Position numbers and translations under genes: made by a program
The notes under the pieces: model-generated
What the model was told of the DNA's origin: nothing
Seen by the model: only the letters and a program-made list of their open reading frames with translations
Databases searched by the model: none
Shown here: piece by piece, positions 1 to 8,826 of the stretch
Layout of the letters: each line of letters starts with the position of its first letter
How positions within the stretch are numbered: the first letter of the stretch is position 1
Source of the DNA: Stramenopiles sp. TOSAG23-3
Taxonomy: Eukaryota > Sar
DNA: 24,040 bases
Reading direction: 5' to 3'
Assembly: GCA_900128585.1 (NCBI GenBank)
Contig: LT642232.1
Coordinates: 1 to 24,040 of the forward strand

Positions 1-101
1 GCAGTTCATGAAGGAATGCAAACCTAGAATGTCTAAATCTGGATTTCAGTTCGCAGTACATTAATTTTAATTACTTAAAATAACAGCCAATTTTCTTGTT
101 T
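1..101 (+). repeat. Degenerate repeat fragment ending in an N module
   Basis: The segment has two parts. Bases 1-62 contain two copies of a short motif (gcagttcatgaagga and ttcgcagtacatt) that read as AVHEG and FAVH when translated. The same motif pair occurs at 6343-6405, where it lies in an open frame reading FAVHEG...RFTFAVYG. Here the frame holds stops, so it is a decayed copy. Bases 75-101 hold the N module (aataacagccaattttcttg), found in the same orientation at 17985-18310 and inverted near 6216 and 23930. The order FAVH motif, then attaattttaattactt, then N is shared with 17986-18024. Confidence 0.75.
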
Positions 102-303
102 TTTAAAGAAATTCTTATTTGAAACCACACCTTGTCTTGCTCCCGTCTAATTAGAAATTATTAAGATTGAAACCAATTAAAAGCTTTTAAAAACATTATT
201 GAAAATTGAATCGAGATGTTGTCTTTTGCGTCCCCGGGAATTTCTCGCTGATTTGCACCGTACATAATATTTTTGTTAAACATTTGTGACACATCAATTG
301 AAG

Positions 304-574
304 CCGCTGTTCAATAAACGAAACAAGTTATGAGTGAGACACTGGATGAAGAAGTCGATTACGGAGTAGTGGACCATCCTTGGAATCAGGATCAGTTATT
401 GAAGAATTTAGGTTGGATAATTTAGCAGATTCGCAAATCAGTCAAATTCCCTATCGTTCTAAGGATTGTGGACTAATTGATTTCGACGAGGAGGATATCG
501 CGACAGTATTCCAGAGTAATGATGTAAACTGCGACGGGATGGATTCGCACAATGCAATAGTACCCCAAGATTAA
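304..574 (+). pseudogene. Decayed acidic ORF of the repeat family
   Basis: Two short frames overlap. An ATG at 330 opens 31 codons (begins MSETLDEEVDYG, stop at 423). A second frame, open from about 380 to the TAA at 572, is strongly acidic (…IDFDEEDIATVF…) but has no ATG at its start. The DNA gccgctgttc (305) followed about 40 bases later by atgaagaagtcgatta also occurs at 19163-19230 and, inverted, at 18980-19031; an atgaagaagttgac-like block also sits at 7180-7222 on the minus strand. I read this as a frameshifted member of a multi-copy ORF family carried by the repeats. A real small acidic protein using one of the frames is possible but unlikely. The function is unknown. Confidence 0.5.
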
Positions 575-1638
575 TAGCTTGGGATCTGAAAGGGTAAAAA
601 GACGGGAAAGGGTAGAGATCATATATTTTTACGTAATTTCAGAGGAGGAAGTGTATAAGGTTTCCATATACCCATATAAAATAAAGTTGATGTTTTTGTG
701 ATTATTTATTATTTGCCTATTGGTTGGTTTGCACTTCCAAGACATAAGCTTTATCCAAAAAGTAATAGTTAAGGCGTAAGGCGTAATGTTCAGATTGTTA
801 ATACAGTACGCGTTCTCTAAGTAAAAAATGATTGCAAAATATTACAATACCTCACCTCACAGAAATTACCAGAACTGCGTATTTTGATCATATTTCCGTA
901 CACAAATAAATCACATCAATGATCTTAGCCAGAAAATGGATAATAATTTCCGAGAAGAACATCAATAGTATTTAAATGCTATTTTGTGCAATGCTGTATG
1001 ACCTTGTAATTCCATGAAAATTGCAAAAAACGGTGACCTTCTTCTTCGGAACGTACATCCTCGCCGCCACAATCGCATTTATTAGTTGAGTTGCCCTTTG
1101 TTATTTCGCACTAGTAATTGCCTGTTGTTACCACGCCCGAAGGAAATCTTTTCGAGTTCGTAGACGACCGACAGAGACCACAGCAGAGACGACAGGAGGA
1201 AACAGACAGCAGACCGATGACTGACGACTATTATCATTGTTGAAACAAAAAATAAGAGATGCACTTGTTGTCGGAAAATGATCCATTTCATCGTTGTCAA
1301 TCATTAATGGTACCTTGGCAATATTGATATATACGGACCATCACGAGGTTTCGTCGACTTTACATAGCACTTCCAGAATACGCCATCGACGCGAAATCGT
1401 AAAAGTAGATTTACTTCAGAGAAGACGTTTGGTAAAAATAGCGGCGTCAGGACACTGATTGTCACTTCTTTCAACTACACTGACTCTGCCCACAACATCC
1501 CTATCTATAACGAACAATATAAGAACGTTTTATCCCATTGGCTTTTTGAAATCACCTGTCTACACCAAGGCTTCAACTTGTCTTGTCTAAAGTTGCGCAA
1601 ATACATTGTCATTTTTGTGCTCCTTGAACGTTAGCAGG
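575..1638. other. Intergenic region with one doubtful short ORF
   Basis: No convincing gene is present. About 1020-1310 is visibly richer in G and C than its surroundings. On the minus strand, an ATG at 1291 opens 69 codons (stop at 1082) with two hydrophobic stretches. It has no recognisable motif, so I do not call it a gene. The sequence just before the IQ-motif gene reads ctccttgaacgttagcag and could be a 3' splice site or simply 5' untranslated sequence. Confidence 0.5.
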
Positions 1639-2847
1639 ATGCCAGAGAGAATTACTTGCATCCTTTCTGCTCTCCCCAGAAATGCATTGTTCCAGACAGT
1701 AAACGAGTTGTATAACTTTCTATCTCTGAAAGAAGTTAAACGAGCACTGCTGGAAACCCAAAATGCCGCGATTTTCTCCAGCTTGCAGCTGTTTAATCTA
1801 GTGAACTCCAGATATATAGATTTACTCGGAGCTGCAGATACTGTTGGAGGCATGATCTATATGCACCAAGGAAGCATGCATATTGCTAACCGTTTACAAA
1901 CAAGAGTGAGGACAAAAGTAGTTGACTTCGGTTTGTCTGCTACACGTAGAAAAACACGTAGGTATGTCCTCCGAGCCAAGAAAATTAAAGATTTGGAAGT
2001 TAAAGCTAGCATAATTTTACAAACTGCCTACAGGAATTTGAAGAGAGTTAAATGCTTAAAAATTCTAAAGGAAAAGAGTGCTGCAGCAGCGTTGATTGTA
2101 AAACGTTCTCATACAGCTAGTAATTCTATAATACAGTGCTGGCGCAGACATAAAGCTTGGAATCGCGTTTTAAAGACTTTACACAGTAAATCCCTTGGCC
2201 AAGAGATTGAAAGTATGTTGCACAGATGGTCAAGTGATAAAGTATGGGAATTAGATGACAGTGCATGGCCTTTGTATAATGGTGTGCTTGAAAGGGACAT
2301 CGAGGGTGTAATTTTGCGATTACCACGCTGCGCTAGTGCTTTATTATTCGTCGCCTTGCATATTATAAATAATGCCCTTTCATCGCAAATATGTCTTGAA
2401 CACTATTTTTACAGAATTCTTAAGAGGACAAAAGGTACTTTAGCGCGTTACCAGCTCTTTTTTGACATGAAATTTGCAAACATGCCAGAACAAGTGATTA
2501 ATAGGGTAATAGAACTCTTAGACCCAATAGATCACAGTCTTATGGGGGATTTAGTAATTTGTACAGTGAAAGAAGAACAGCTGAAAGCAAGGTTTCTTTT
2601 GAAAGGTAATATTCCTATTTTGTGCCGAAAAAAACTGCGATTAAATGGAGCAATTTCAGAAATAACTAATTCTGATAATAGCAGCCTGGGAATTCTACGG
2701 CGAAGCAGACAGTGTAATAGATTTTCTGTTGTAACTTTGCAGCTAGTGCCACGAAGAAAAACGTTAATCAAACCAACAAGTCGTAAATACGCAAAAAGTG
2801 AACACCCCCTCAGCCCAGTGGACCATTCTGTTGTTTGGTGGTGGTAA
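1639..2847 (+). CDS. IQ-motif-like protein of unknown function
   Basis: The protein has 402 residues from the first ATG at 1639. The frame is open from about 1606 but without an earlier ATG. It is basic and mostly predicted helical, with no signal peptide or clear membrane segment. Two stretches resemble calmodulin-binding IQ motifs: residues 125-144 (ASIILQTAYRNLKRVKCLK) and residues 163-179 (IIQCWRRHKAWNRVLK), each with the I-(I/L)-Q-x(3)-R-x(3)-R pattern. A third, weaker repeat (AAALIVKRSH) lies between them. IQ motifs commonly bind calmodulin or related EF-hand light chains, so a calmodulin-binding or cytoskeletal role is an inference. The rest, including residues 190-320, matches nothing I recognise. 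The C-terminus ends in three tryptophans at tggtggtggtaagc; a GTAAGC donor there would mean that the protein continues in another exon. The gene is certain as an open frame, while the function is open. Confidence 0.8.
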   Translation: MPERITCILSALPRNALFQTVNELYNFLSLKEVKRALLETQNAAIFSSLQLFNLVNSRYIDLLGAADTVGGMIYMHQGSMHIANRLQTRVRTKVVDFGLSATRRKTRRYVLRAKKIKDLEVKASIILQTAYRNLKRVKCLKILKEKSAAAALIVKRSHTASNSIIQCWRRHKAWNRVLKTLHSKSLGQEIESMLHRWSSDKVWELDDSAWPLYNGVLERDIEGVILRLPRCASALLFVALHIINNALSSQICLEHYFYRILKRTKGTLARYQLFFDMKFANMPEQVINRVIELLDPIDHSLMGDLVICTVKEEQLKARFLLKGNIPILCRKKLRLNGAISEITNSDNSSLGILRRSRQCNRFSVVTLQLVPRRKTLIKPTSRKYAKSEHPLSPVDHSVVWWW

Positions 2848-3440
2848 GCTCAAGGATAGTTTATCTACAAACAAATGACTTCTCAGAAGCGACAGGAAGA
2901 GCAATTGCTGCTCTGCAGTCCATGTGTCCTCAACCACCCCCGGCTATATATATATAAATTAATTTTAAAATCAAGTAGAACTGGGTTATTGGTAGTGGAC
3001 ATTTTAAAAATCAATTTCTAATTTTAATTAAAGTTCAGTAAAGAGTACTGTATTTTTTGAACTACTCTGGCATGGATGACCCGTAGAGTTCGTAATTTTA
3101 AGGCACAGGCAATCATAATAATATATTTTATGGAACATATTTAATTATTTTGTCTTCTTGAACGGTTTTACCTGCTTTAATTTTTGAGCGTCTTATACAT
3201 GTAACATACAGTATTTATATAAATAATTTTTTAAAAATTATTTCATCTTAAATCATACAGTACTATACAATTTTTTTTAAAATTATTTCATCCTTGTTTA
3301 TATAGTATTACTAAAAAAGGAATCATTCACTGTAATGTTTTTTTTGTTAATTTATTATTTAGTACAGTAGTATTTTCGTATACAATTGAGTAGTAGTGAT
3401 GCTGAGATTTCCATTTTGGAATACAAACTCTGGTATTAGA
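2848..3440. repeat. AT-rich spacer with a diverged 47-bp tandem duplication
   Basis: No gene is seen. A short TA run lies at 2945-2956. A tandem duplication occupies 3204-3295: acatacagtatttatataaataattttttaaaaattatttcatctt is followed by a diverged copy, catacagtactata…aaaattatttcatcctt. It is likely simple AT-rich spacer. Confidence 0.5.
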
Positions 3441-3798
3441 CTAGAGTAGACGAAAATAAAGAGGGAATTTTTAAAAAAGTTAAACTAACTAAGAAGCTCT
3501 GACTATTCCTGTTTTGATGCTATTTCCATGTGCCAAATGTTTCCTTGTTATATATTAACTATTTTTTGAACCAAATGTTTTTAGCTATGTTATGTTATGT
3601 TTTTATTTTTTTTCCCCATTTCCAGTGCTATACCCTGTTTTTTTTCGGCTAAAAACATTTGGTTCAAAAAATAGTTAATATTAATAACAAGGAAACATTT
3701 GGCACATGGAAATAGCATCAAAACAGGAATAGTCAGAGCTTCTTAGTTAGTTTAACTTTTAAAAAATTTGCCATCTTTATTTTCGTTTAGTCGTCTAG
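3441..3798. repeat. Long fold-back inverted repeat (hairpin element)
   Basis: The left arm 3441-3585 and the right arm 3648-3798 are reverse complements over about 145 bases with only a few substitutions and short gaps. Shared anchor words include gaagctctgactattcc, gatgctatttccatgtgcc and gaaccaaatgtttttagc. The spacer between the arms is about 62 bases, ending in a T-rich run. There is no coding capacity. It fits a fold-back or MITE-like non-autonomous DNA transposon. It could also be transcribed as a long hairpin RNA that feeds small-RNA pathways. I could not identify a target-site duplication. The high arm identity implies recent origin or gene conversion between the arms. Confidence 0.85.
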
Positions 3799-4312
3799 AG
3801 AAAAGAGATAACACATCTACCGAGCGGCTCCTCCCATTCTATCGACAATAAGTAAATCAGAAGAAATAGGCCCCTGCCGAGCGTCGCGAAGGGTCATTTG
3901 ATCCAAGTGATAATTGTCGCATTTTATTTACTGTATAAAAAGAGATTTTCTCAATAGGGTTAATAATAATTAATCCTAGTACATTTTATAGTTATTAGGA
4001 GGTGGTGTATGAGTGTAATGAGAAGACGTATATAATAGTAAATAAAATACAGACAAAATAGAATGGTAATAATAAATAAAGGTCGTCGGTTATATTAGGA
4101 GGTCCGTTAAAAGAAGTGAAATTCTCATCATCGTTGTGTTTTGATTTTGTACATACAAATCGTCAAACTTCAAACATCCAAGAAGGACAGAGGGGCTACC
4201 AAACTTTTATAATATAGCGCCCTGTTGTTTTAATAATTATTTGTTGTGGACAGGTTAAAAATATCCACATATTTTCGGAGACAAACTTAAGAAGTATACA
4301 AATTTATTACAA
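3799..4312. other. Upstream region of the NIPA-like gene
   Basis: No ORF of note is present. It holds gcggctcctccc and a second ccgagcg-containing block at 3820-3890, then AT-rich sequence containing ctgtataaaaagag near 3931-3945, which could act as a TATA-like element. Nothing here is certain. Confidence 0.35.
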
Positions 4313-4857
4313 ATGGGCGCTTCAGCATCCCCATCGCCATCATCCGCAACTCAAACCTCTATTCGACCGTGGTTGGTAGGAGTGTTAATTACTATAGCAT
4401 CTGCATTTTTCTCGACTGTTGGCTTATTGTTGCAAAAGTATGCACACATGAAAGAAGCTAGAAAGTTAGAACAATCGAATGGTGCAAAAGGGTACAAAAA
4501 ATGCCTAGGAATTCCGTGCAACATATATTTTGTTTCTGGTTTCTTCATTTTGACATTTGTGCCTTTGCCATTAGATTTCATTGCATTGTCAAATGCAGGA
4601 CAATCTCTAATCATACCTGTTGGAACTGGCATGACAATAATTTGGAGTCAAATTCTTTCTCCGTTAGTTCTAAAAGAAAGGTTTGACCGCAGTGATATAA
4701 GCGCAACAGCCGTCGAAGTCTCGTCCTGCTGGCAATGCTTTGGTCCTCTTCTTCTGAAGACTGTATGGAGGACTGTACCTCTGTGTCGTCATCCGAGAGT
4801 GACACTAATAGGGCCGGAGAGTTATTGGATTGCTCGATACTGGCTCCTTTATATTAA
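4313..4857 (+). pseudogene. Truncated and frameshifted NIPA-type magnesium transporter
   Basis: From the ATG at 4313 the reading frame encodes the N-terminal part of a NIPA/DUF803 transporter, a family of multi-pass membrane proteins linked to Mg2+ transport. Visible are TM1 (residues about 19-41), the cytosolic stretch with LLLQKYAH, then the typical block LPLDFIALSNAGQSLIIPVG followed by SPLVLKERFDRSDI. After V134 (4712-4714) the family pattern leaves this frame, which runs into an unrelated tail ending at 4873. The pattern resumes one base earlier, in the frame where 4720 starts a codon: LVLLAML, then an acidic Ser/Asp/Glu loop, then ELLDCSILAPLY, which matches the family's EL-x(2)-LF-x(2)-P-x-F-x-Y block. 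That frame meets TAA at 4855, exactly where repeat sequence begins. The C-terminal half of the transporter is absent from this window. I infer a dead gene, or an assembly error for the frameshift, with repeat insertion causing the truncation. Confidence 0.75.
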
Positions 4858-4859
4858 AA

Positions 4860-5616
4860 AAAAACCAAATTAAGTTTATCTAAATTATAAGTAAATGTTT
4901 TAATTTGATGTTATACAATTCAAAGTTAATTTAATGTTAAACTATTCAGGTTAATTTTTTCTTTTTCCTCTCTCCTTCGAAGATTATACGTTGTTGTGTT
5001 TGAACTAGTTTTTTGTTTTGCTCTTTCTTCTTTTTTTTCTCTCTTGCCTTTTTGTTATACTTCCGTCACAAATACGTAGTGTGCCTCTTTTCCTCTTAGA
5101 TTACGTTTAGCGTGTTCTCAGAATTTCTTGTTTTTTGAATAGTCGGGGGCGATTTTTCCTTCGGGTCATTCATCAGTTTATCTGGCAAAATATTATGGAA
5201 AAAAAAAACCTAAAAAAACGAATATTTATAAAAAATCCTAATTCAGTTTAATCTAAATTAAAAAGGAAATAATGGCTGTTATTCGGGTATTTATAAATGT
5301 CTAAGTATAAAACGAATGCCTCACTGCCACCTGAACGTACGTGGAATGTCAGTTCGCCAGGTATGCCAATTGACCGAAGGGTAAAATCACCCATGACTGC
5401 TCGAAAAGCAAATAACTTTGGGAACAATGGCAGGTCAATGGTGCCTAGAAGAAAATTAGTTCACAAAAGCAAAAATATAAAAGAAAAGAAGCAACAAGAA
5501 AGCATAACAAAAAGCGAAATTACAGAGACTCGAAACGAAAGAAGAAATTTGAGACAGAGAAAAAAAATTAACAATCAAATGAAAACATTTATCTTTATAA
5601 TTTAGATAAACTAAGT
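4860..5616. mobile_element. Repeat element with about 45-bp inverted ends (M module)
   Basis: The left end 4866-4910 (gtttatctaaattataagta…atgttttaatttgatg) is the reverse complement, with few changes, of 5573-5613 (catttgat…ataatttagataaac). The same M module also appears at 5862-5950, 18650-18740 and 23858-23925. The interior is AT-rich, holds C/T-rich runs at 4958-5100, a partial N module at 5271-5283 (aatggctgttatt) and one basic ORF. The left boundary coincides with the point where the NIPA-like coding sequence stops. I infer a non-autonomous DNA element. No transposase is visible. Confidence 0.6.
5297..5605 (+). CDS. Small basic ORF inside the repeat element
   Basis: The ORF has 102 codons from an ATG at 5297, rich in Lys, Arg, Asn and Gln (for example NIKEKKQQE and RNERRNLRQRKK). 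Its last codons lie in the inverted M module. It has no domain I recognise, and no signal peptide. It could be a remnant of an element-encoded or captured protein, or a chance ORF in purine-rich sequence. Confidence 0.25.
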   Translation: MSKYKTNASLPPERTWNVSSPGMPIDRRVKSPMTARKANNFGNNGRSMVPRRKLVHKSKNIKEKKQQESITKSEITETRNERRNLRQRKKINNQMKTFIFII

Positions 5617-5644
5617 TAGTTTGTTTTATACATAAAAAGAAAAA

Positions 5645-5950
5645 GGGGGTTCCATTTCAAGAACAATATCTCCTCCTTTTGCAGATCCTTCATAAATTTC
5701 TGGTCAAGATTCCAATTGGCTAATAGACAGCGGTGCAAATGTTTTTTAGGTGCTCGTTTTCTGTTGTGTTACTCTATGAAAGAATGATTGGTAATGAGTT
5801 TGATCTTAAAGATCATTCCCAAGTTCTGGTCAAGATTTGAATTCGCTAATTGACAGCGGCGTAAATGTTAATCTAAATTATAAAAGGTTTCCATTTGATT
5901 CTAAGTAAATGTTTTCATTTGATTGTAAAACACTCAGGTAATATATTTTT
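5645..5950 (+). repeat. P, partial P and M modules in tandem
   Basis: Bases 5645-5747 are a full P module: caagaacaatatctcctcc, gcagatcc, ctggtcaagattccaattg, gacagcggtgcaaatg. Bases 5816-5870 repeat only the second half (aagttctggtcaagattt…gacagcggcgtaaatg). Bases 5862-5950 are an M module (aaggtttccatttgatt…catttgattgtaaaacactcagg). P occurs inverted at 18115-18220 and begins again at 24013. The internal duplication of half of P suggests unequal exchange or nested insertion. Confidence 0.75.
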
Positions 5951-6205
5951 TTAAGCAATTCAGTTTATCTATGGCACGCCATATGTTAAAATTCAAAATG
6001 AATGCTGTTATTTATTTATAGATATCTTAATAAGTTACATGACCTATCACACTGAAAATTCTTCCAATTCAACCTCTTCTTACAATGTAATTATTTTTGT
6101 CCATTGCATTAAAGTTGTACGTACTTCATGTACTGCAATTTTTATGTGCCCATTGTTTTTCTTGAGATCGTTTTATTTAAGTTATGTATTATGATACCAA
6201 AAATT

Positions 6206-7113
6206 AAAACAAATAAACTGGCTGTTATTTAAGTAATTAAAATTTATTTTCTTCATCTACCTCGAATTGGAATCATCTGCTTCTTTTGTCCATTAAATTT
6301 ATAAATGTAAATGATTAAGAAAATCACATGAGCAGAGATAAATTCGCAGTACATGAAGGAAGCAAAACTTTACTGGACAGAAGGAGCAGATTTACATTCG
6401 CGGTATATGGGGAATTGCGTTCTACAGACAACTCCGATGAGCCTAAACGGCTGAATCACCTGCCGGTGTCTTTAAAGCTTGGACTAAACTCCACGGGCGC
6501 TAATAATCTACCCCTTTCAACATCGCAAGAGTCGAACAGATCCAGGCAACCAAAAACAAATTTAGCCGCTGTTTGAACTCTGGGGATGATGTGGAAATGG
6601 ATTCTACAGCTACCTCCGCTAGGTGTAACCGAGTGCTTCACCGGCCGGGTTTTCCAGAATTTGGACCCAAATTCAGAGACGCTGATAATCTATCCCACCC
6701 AACACCAAAAGAGTCGCACAGAGCCAGGCAATCAAAAAACAATTCTAGCCGCTGTTCCAGTTTTGGTAATAAAGGGACGATTGATTCCCCAAATGACTCT
6801 GATGGGTTCGGCGAAGAAGTGGTCTACTCACATGAGTCTTCAAAGATGGATGGAATTACTAGGGGCTTTGGCTGGGAATTGGGTCAGTTTGTTGAGTACA
6901 GATCACCTTTAACAAGAAAAGAAATATTTTCACTTGGTAGTAATTCTTCTCATTGGAATATATATAGATAATTCCTCAGTGATTGACAACCAACGAAACG
7001 AAATTAAAAAATCAAATTAAAACATCAAGATAGGATTATTAATAGGGTTATATTTAGGGTTATATTAATATTTTTAATAGGCCTAAATAACATCCAATTT
7101 TTTATTTTTTAAA
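6206..7113. mobile_element. Repeat unit bounded by inverted N modules
   Basis: An N module (actggctgttatttaagtaattaaaatt) lies at 6216-6243. A diverged inverted copy (ctaaataacatccaattttttattttttaaa) lies at 7084-7113. Between them is decayed coding sequence with an internal tandem repeat of about 181 bases. Bases 6990-7030 (aaattaaaaaatcaaattaa) resemble the inverted sequence at about 18375-18400. I read the whole as one decayed member of the window's repeat family. The N inverted ends are short and imperfect, so the boundaries are tentative. Confidence 0.5.
6328..6971 (+). pseudogene. Frameshifted tandem-repeat ORF
   Basis: Bases 6420-6573 and 6600-6755 are two copies of one unit offset by about 181 bases. 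Both contain ctacag-n-(a/c)ctccg, gataatcta or taataatcta, agagtcg-acag-(a/t)ccaggcaa and tagccgctgtt. The ATG at 6328 opens 82 codons ending TNLAAV. The second copy is read in another frame (open 6573-6971, containing ADNLSHPTPKESHRARQSK and SSRCSSFGNKG). Comparison of caaccaaaaacaaatttagc (copy 1) with caatcaaaaaacaattctagc (copy 2) shows that one A is missing from an A-run in copy 1. This explains the shift. A further upstream repeat, FAVHEG…FAVYG, matches the fragment at 1-62. It is a dead copy of a protein with units of about 60 residues. The family is unknown. Confidence 0.6.
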
Positions 7114-7225
7114 ATACCTGAAATGCCCTGACCCTCAAGACAATCACTCCCATAATCAGTAGCAGTACCTAAAATATTTCCAAAGACTTCATCTTCTCCA
7201 TCGTCAACTTCTTCCTCCTACTGCC
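7083..7225 (-). repeat. Repeat-family fragment overlapping the CPBP gene 3' end
   Basis: Read on the minus strand, 7222-7180 (agtaggaggaagaagttgac then gatggagaagatgaag) matches 18985-18946 on the minus strand (agcagaatgaagaagttgac then tgaggagaagatgaaa), with similar blocks at 345-372 and 19217-19252. The minus frame starting GAG GAA GAA GTT is open and acidic (EEEVDDGEDEVFGN…) and stops at the N-like motif near 7087. The stop codon of the protease gene lies within this repeat. Confidence 0.6.
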
Positions 7226-8208
7226 CCCCCCCGATAACTTGCAATGTCATTCTTTAAATCGATTTGTTTTAATTCTTCGAAACCTTTTATACATACAAAA
7301 CTATAGAATGCCAAAGTGCCTGCAAATAAACAATTCAACAGCCTGTCGTCGAAATCAATATGGTCCTTCGAAGAGACAAAACTGGCAAAAACATTATTTG
7401 TAATATGCAACACAATAACATCACAAAAACTTCGTGTCAATGCAAATTGTACGGCATAAAAACTTCCAACAATTAATGCGAAACAACATTGTAAAATAAC
7501 GTAGTTTACGGCATAGTTTGATGAATAAAAGTTGGATACATGCAATAGAGCGAAGAAAAACGATGTTGCTAGAATCGTTTCCATCCAAGACTTTAACCGT
7601 TTGCGTATTAGAGATACCAGTACAACCCGAAAGTAAATTTCCTCTTTAATGGGATGTATGATCAGCATATTTAAGGCCCGGGGTAAATCAACCTGCCCAA
7701 AGTCAAAACCACCATTGCCTGAATTTTGCTTGAAATAATTTTCCAGACTATAATACTTCCACTCGTGTAAAACAAAACATTGGTAAAAACACATACCGAA
7801 AAATACAATAGTATGTAGAATCACAACTTTAACAGTATTTTCGTGCAGAAAGGGGGGGCTTACTCTGTTGGCCGAGCAGCACCAAAATCGTTTATCTCTT
7901 CGAAGAAAATATAATATATTGAGCCAAAGGTCTACAACGGCAAAAATGACTTTGCAACTTGACGGTTCTACGACTGCATCGAAAGTATGCAAATATATAA
8001 CTTGGTACACGAACTGGAGAAAAGCAGAGAGCGCAGTGACAAGTGCAATTTCTAGGAAGAAGCAAAATATATCAAAAAACAGGACCAAGGTTTCGTTGTG
8101 CCCAACTTCTTTGTCGGCAAAAGGATTTTCGTATACGTATTCGCTTACTTTATTGATCAGCGGAAAAACAGGTTTTCGTCTCAACCACCGTGCCCTTCTA
8201 GTCGACAT
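7204..8208 (-). CDS. CPBP-family (CAAX/Abi-type) intramembrane protease
   Basis: The protein has 334 residues from the first ATG (8208-8206). The frame is open for 20 more codons upstream but without an ATG, and a TGA precedes it at 8295-8293. Multiple hydrophobic helices are visible. The three family motifs are present: EExxxR in HPIKEEIYFRV (E189, E190, R194), FxxxH in FFFALLHVSN (H223), and HxxxN in HITNN (H268, N272). In this family these residues form the metal or catalytic centre of endopeptidases such as Rce1, which trims prenylated CAAX proteins in the ER membrane; other members process peptides or act in immunity. The substrate here is unknown. The last seven or so codons (GGAVGGRS) run through a nine-G tract into repeat-derived DNA and stop there, so the natural C-terminus was probably altered. 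It lies on the same strand as the large gene downstream of it in coordinate terms but 618 bases away, so it is probably an independent transcription unit. Confidence 0.85.
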   Translation of the reverse strand: MSTRRARWLRRKPVFPLINKVSEYVYENPFADKEVGHNETLVLFFDIFCFFLEIALVTALSAFLQFVYQVIYLHTFDAVVEPSSCKVIFAVVDLWLNILYFLRRDKRFWCCSANRVSPPFLHENTVKVVILHTIVFFGMCFYQCFVLHEWKYYSLENYFKQNSGNGGFDFGQVDLPRALNMLIIHPIKEEIYFRVVLVSLIRKRLKSWMETILATSFFFALLHVSNFYSSNYAVNYVILQCCFALIVGSFYAVQFALTRSFCDVIVLHITNNVFASFVSSKDHIDFDDRLLNCLFAGTLAFYSFVCIKGFEELKQIDLKNDIASYRGGAVGGRS

Positions 8209-8826
8209 ATGTTTACACTGCTCTAATACTTCCCGGGGAATTATATTTCGTATATTTCCAAACAGCAATGGAAACCCGAGTATATTACAAACTCAATTGG
8301 CGAACACTCCCCCAATAATTGGGTCAACAGAAAATCACACCATACTTAAGAGAGCAATCCATATGCACAACTTCTGACTTTGAACGACGTCTACGAAACA
8401 AAAAAAGTACACTTCTGAAAGTTTTTGTTGCAATATTTTGCTTTGTATTGCCATCACAACCCATCAACCCATTCCTTCATAGTCGGTTTGTGTGCCTGCT
8501 AATTTTAGTATGGGCGTACCGTACCGCTGAAAAGTTTTTAATCCATTTACGCACCGCACCGGTCGTGTCCTGTGTCCTTAACGGAAGAAGAAGAAAAAAT
8601 TATTTAAGTGTTAAAAAAAATTAACTTCTTTTACTTGTCCGATTTTGTGCCCAGAGGGGGGGGGGCTGCATGTGAGTGAACTTTTTTTTAATTAAAAAAC
8701 TAGCAGGGTCACTATACGAATTTATATAGGAAATTATTACAAGTATAAAAAACATTGAATTTTATCGCAAAAGCTTTAATATTGCACCAAAAACTACTAT
8801 TCAGTTGTACAGAACCTTATAATAAA
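8209..8826. other. Spacer between the protease gene and the large multidomain gene
   Basis: No gene is supported. It contains a ten-G tract at 8656-8665 followed by T-rich DNA, and AT-rich sequence that should hold the 3' untranslated region of the 1444-codon gene and the promoter of the protease gene, both on the minus strand. Open frames here have no domain and overlap the opposite strand of the protease. Confidence 0.5.

Noticed and set aside
1082-1291. 69-codon minus-strand ORF with hydrophobic stretches in a less AT-rich patch
   Set aside because: It has no motif, partner or homologue I can name, and a frame of this length is expected by chance.
3985-4100. Two aggaggt words resembling ribosome-binding sites
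   Set aside because: The window is eukaryotic and neither word is placed before a supported start codon.
7045-7075. agggttatatttagggttat, resembling a telomere repeat
   Set aside because: Only one TTTAGGG-like unit is present in an AT-rich context, with no array.
7868-8377. 169-codon plus-strand frame
   Set aside because: It is antisense to the CPBP protease gene, whose motifs are intact, and has no domain of its own.
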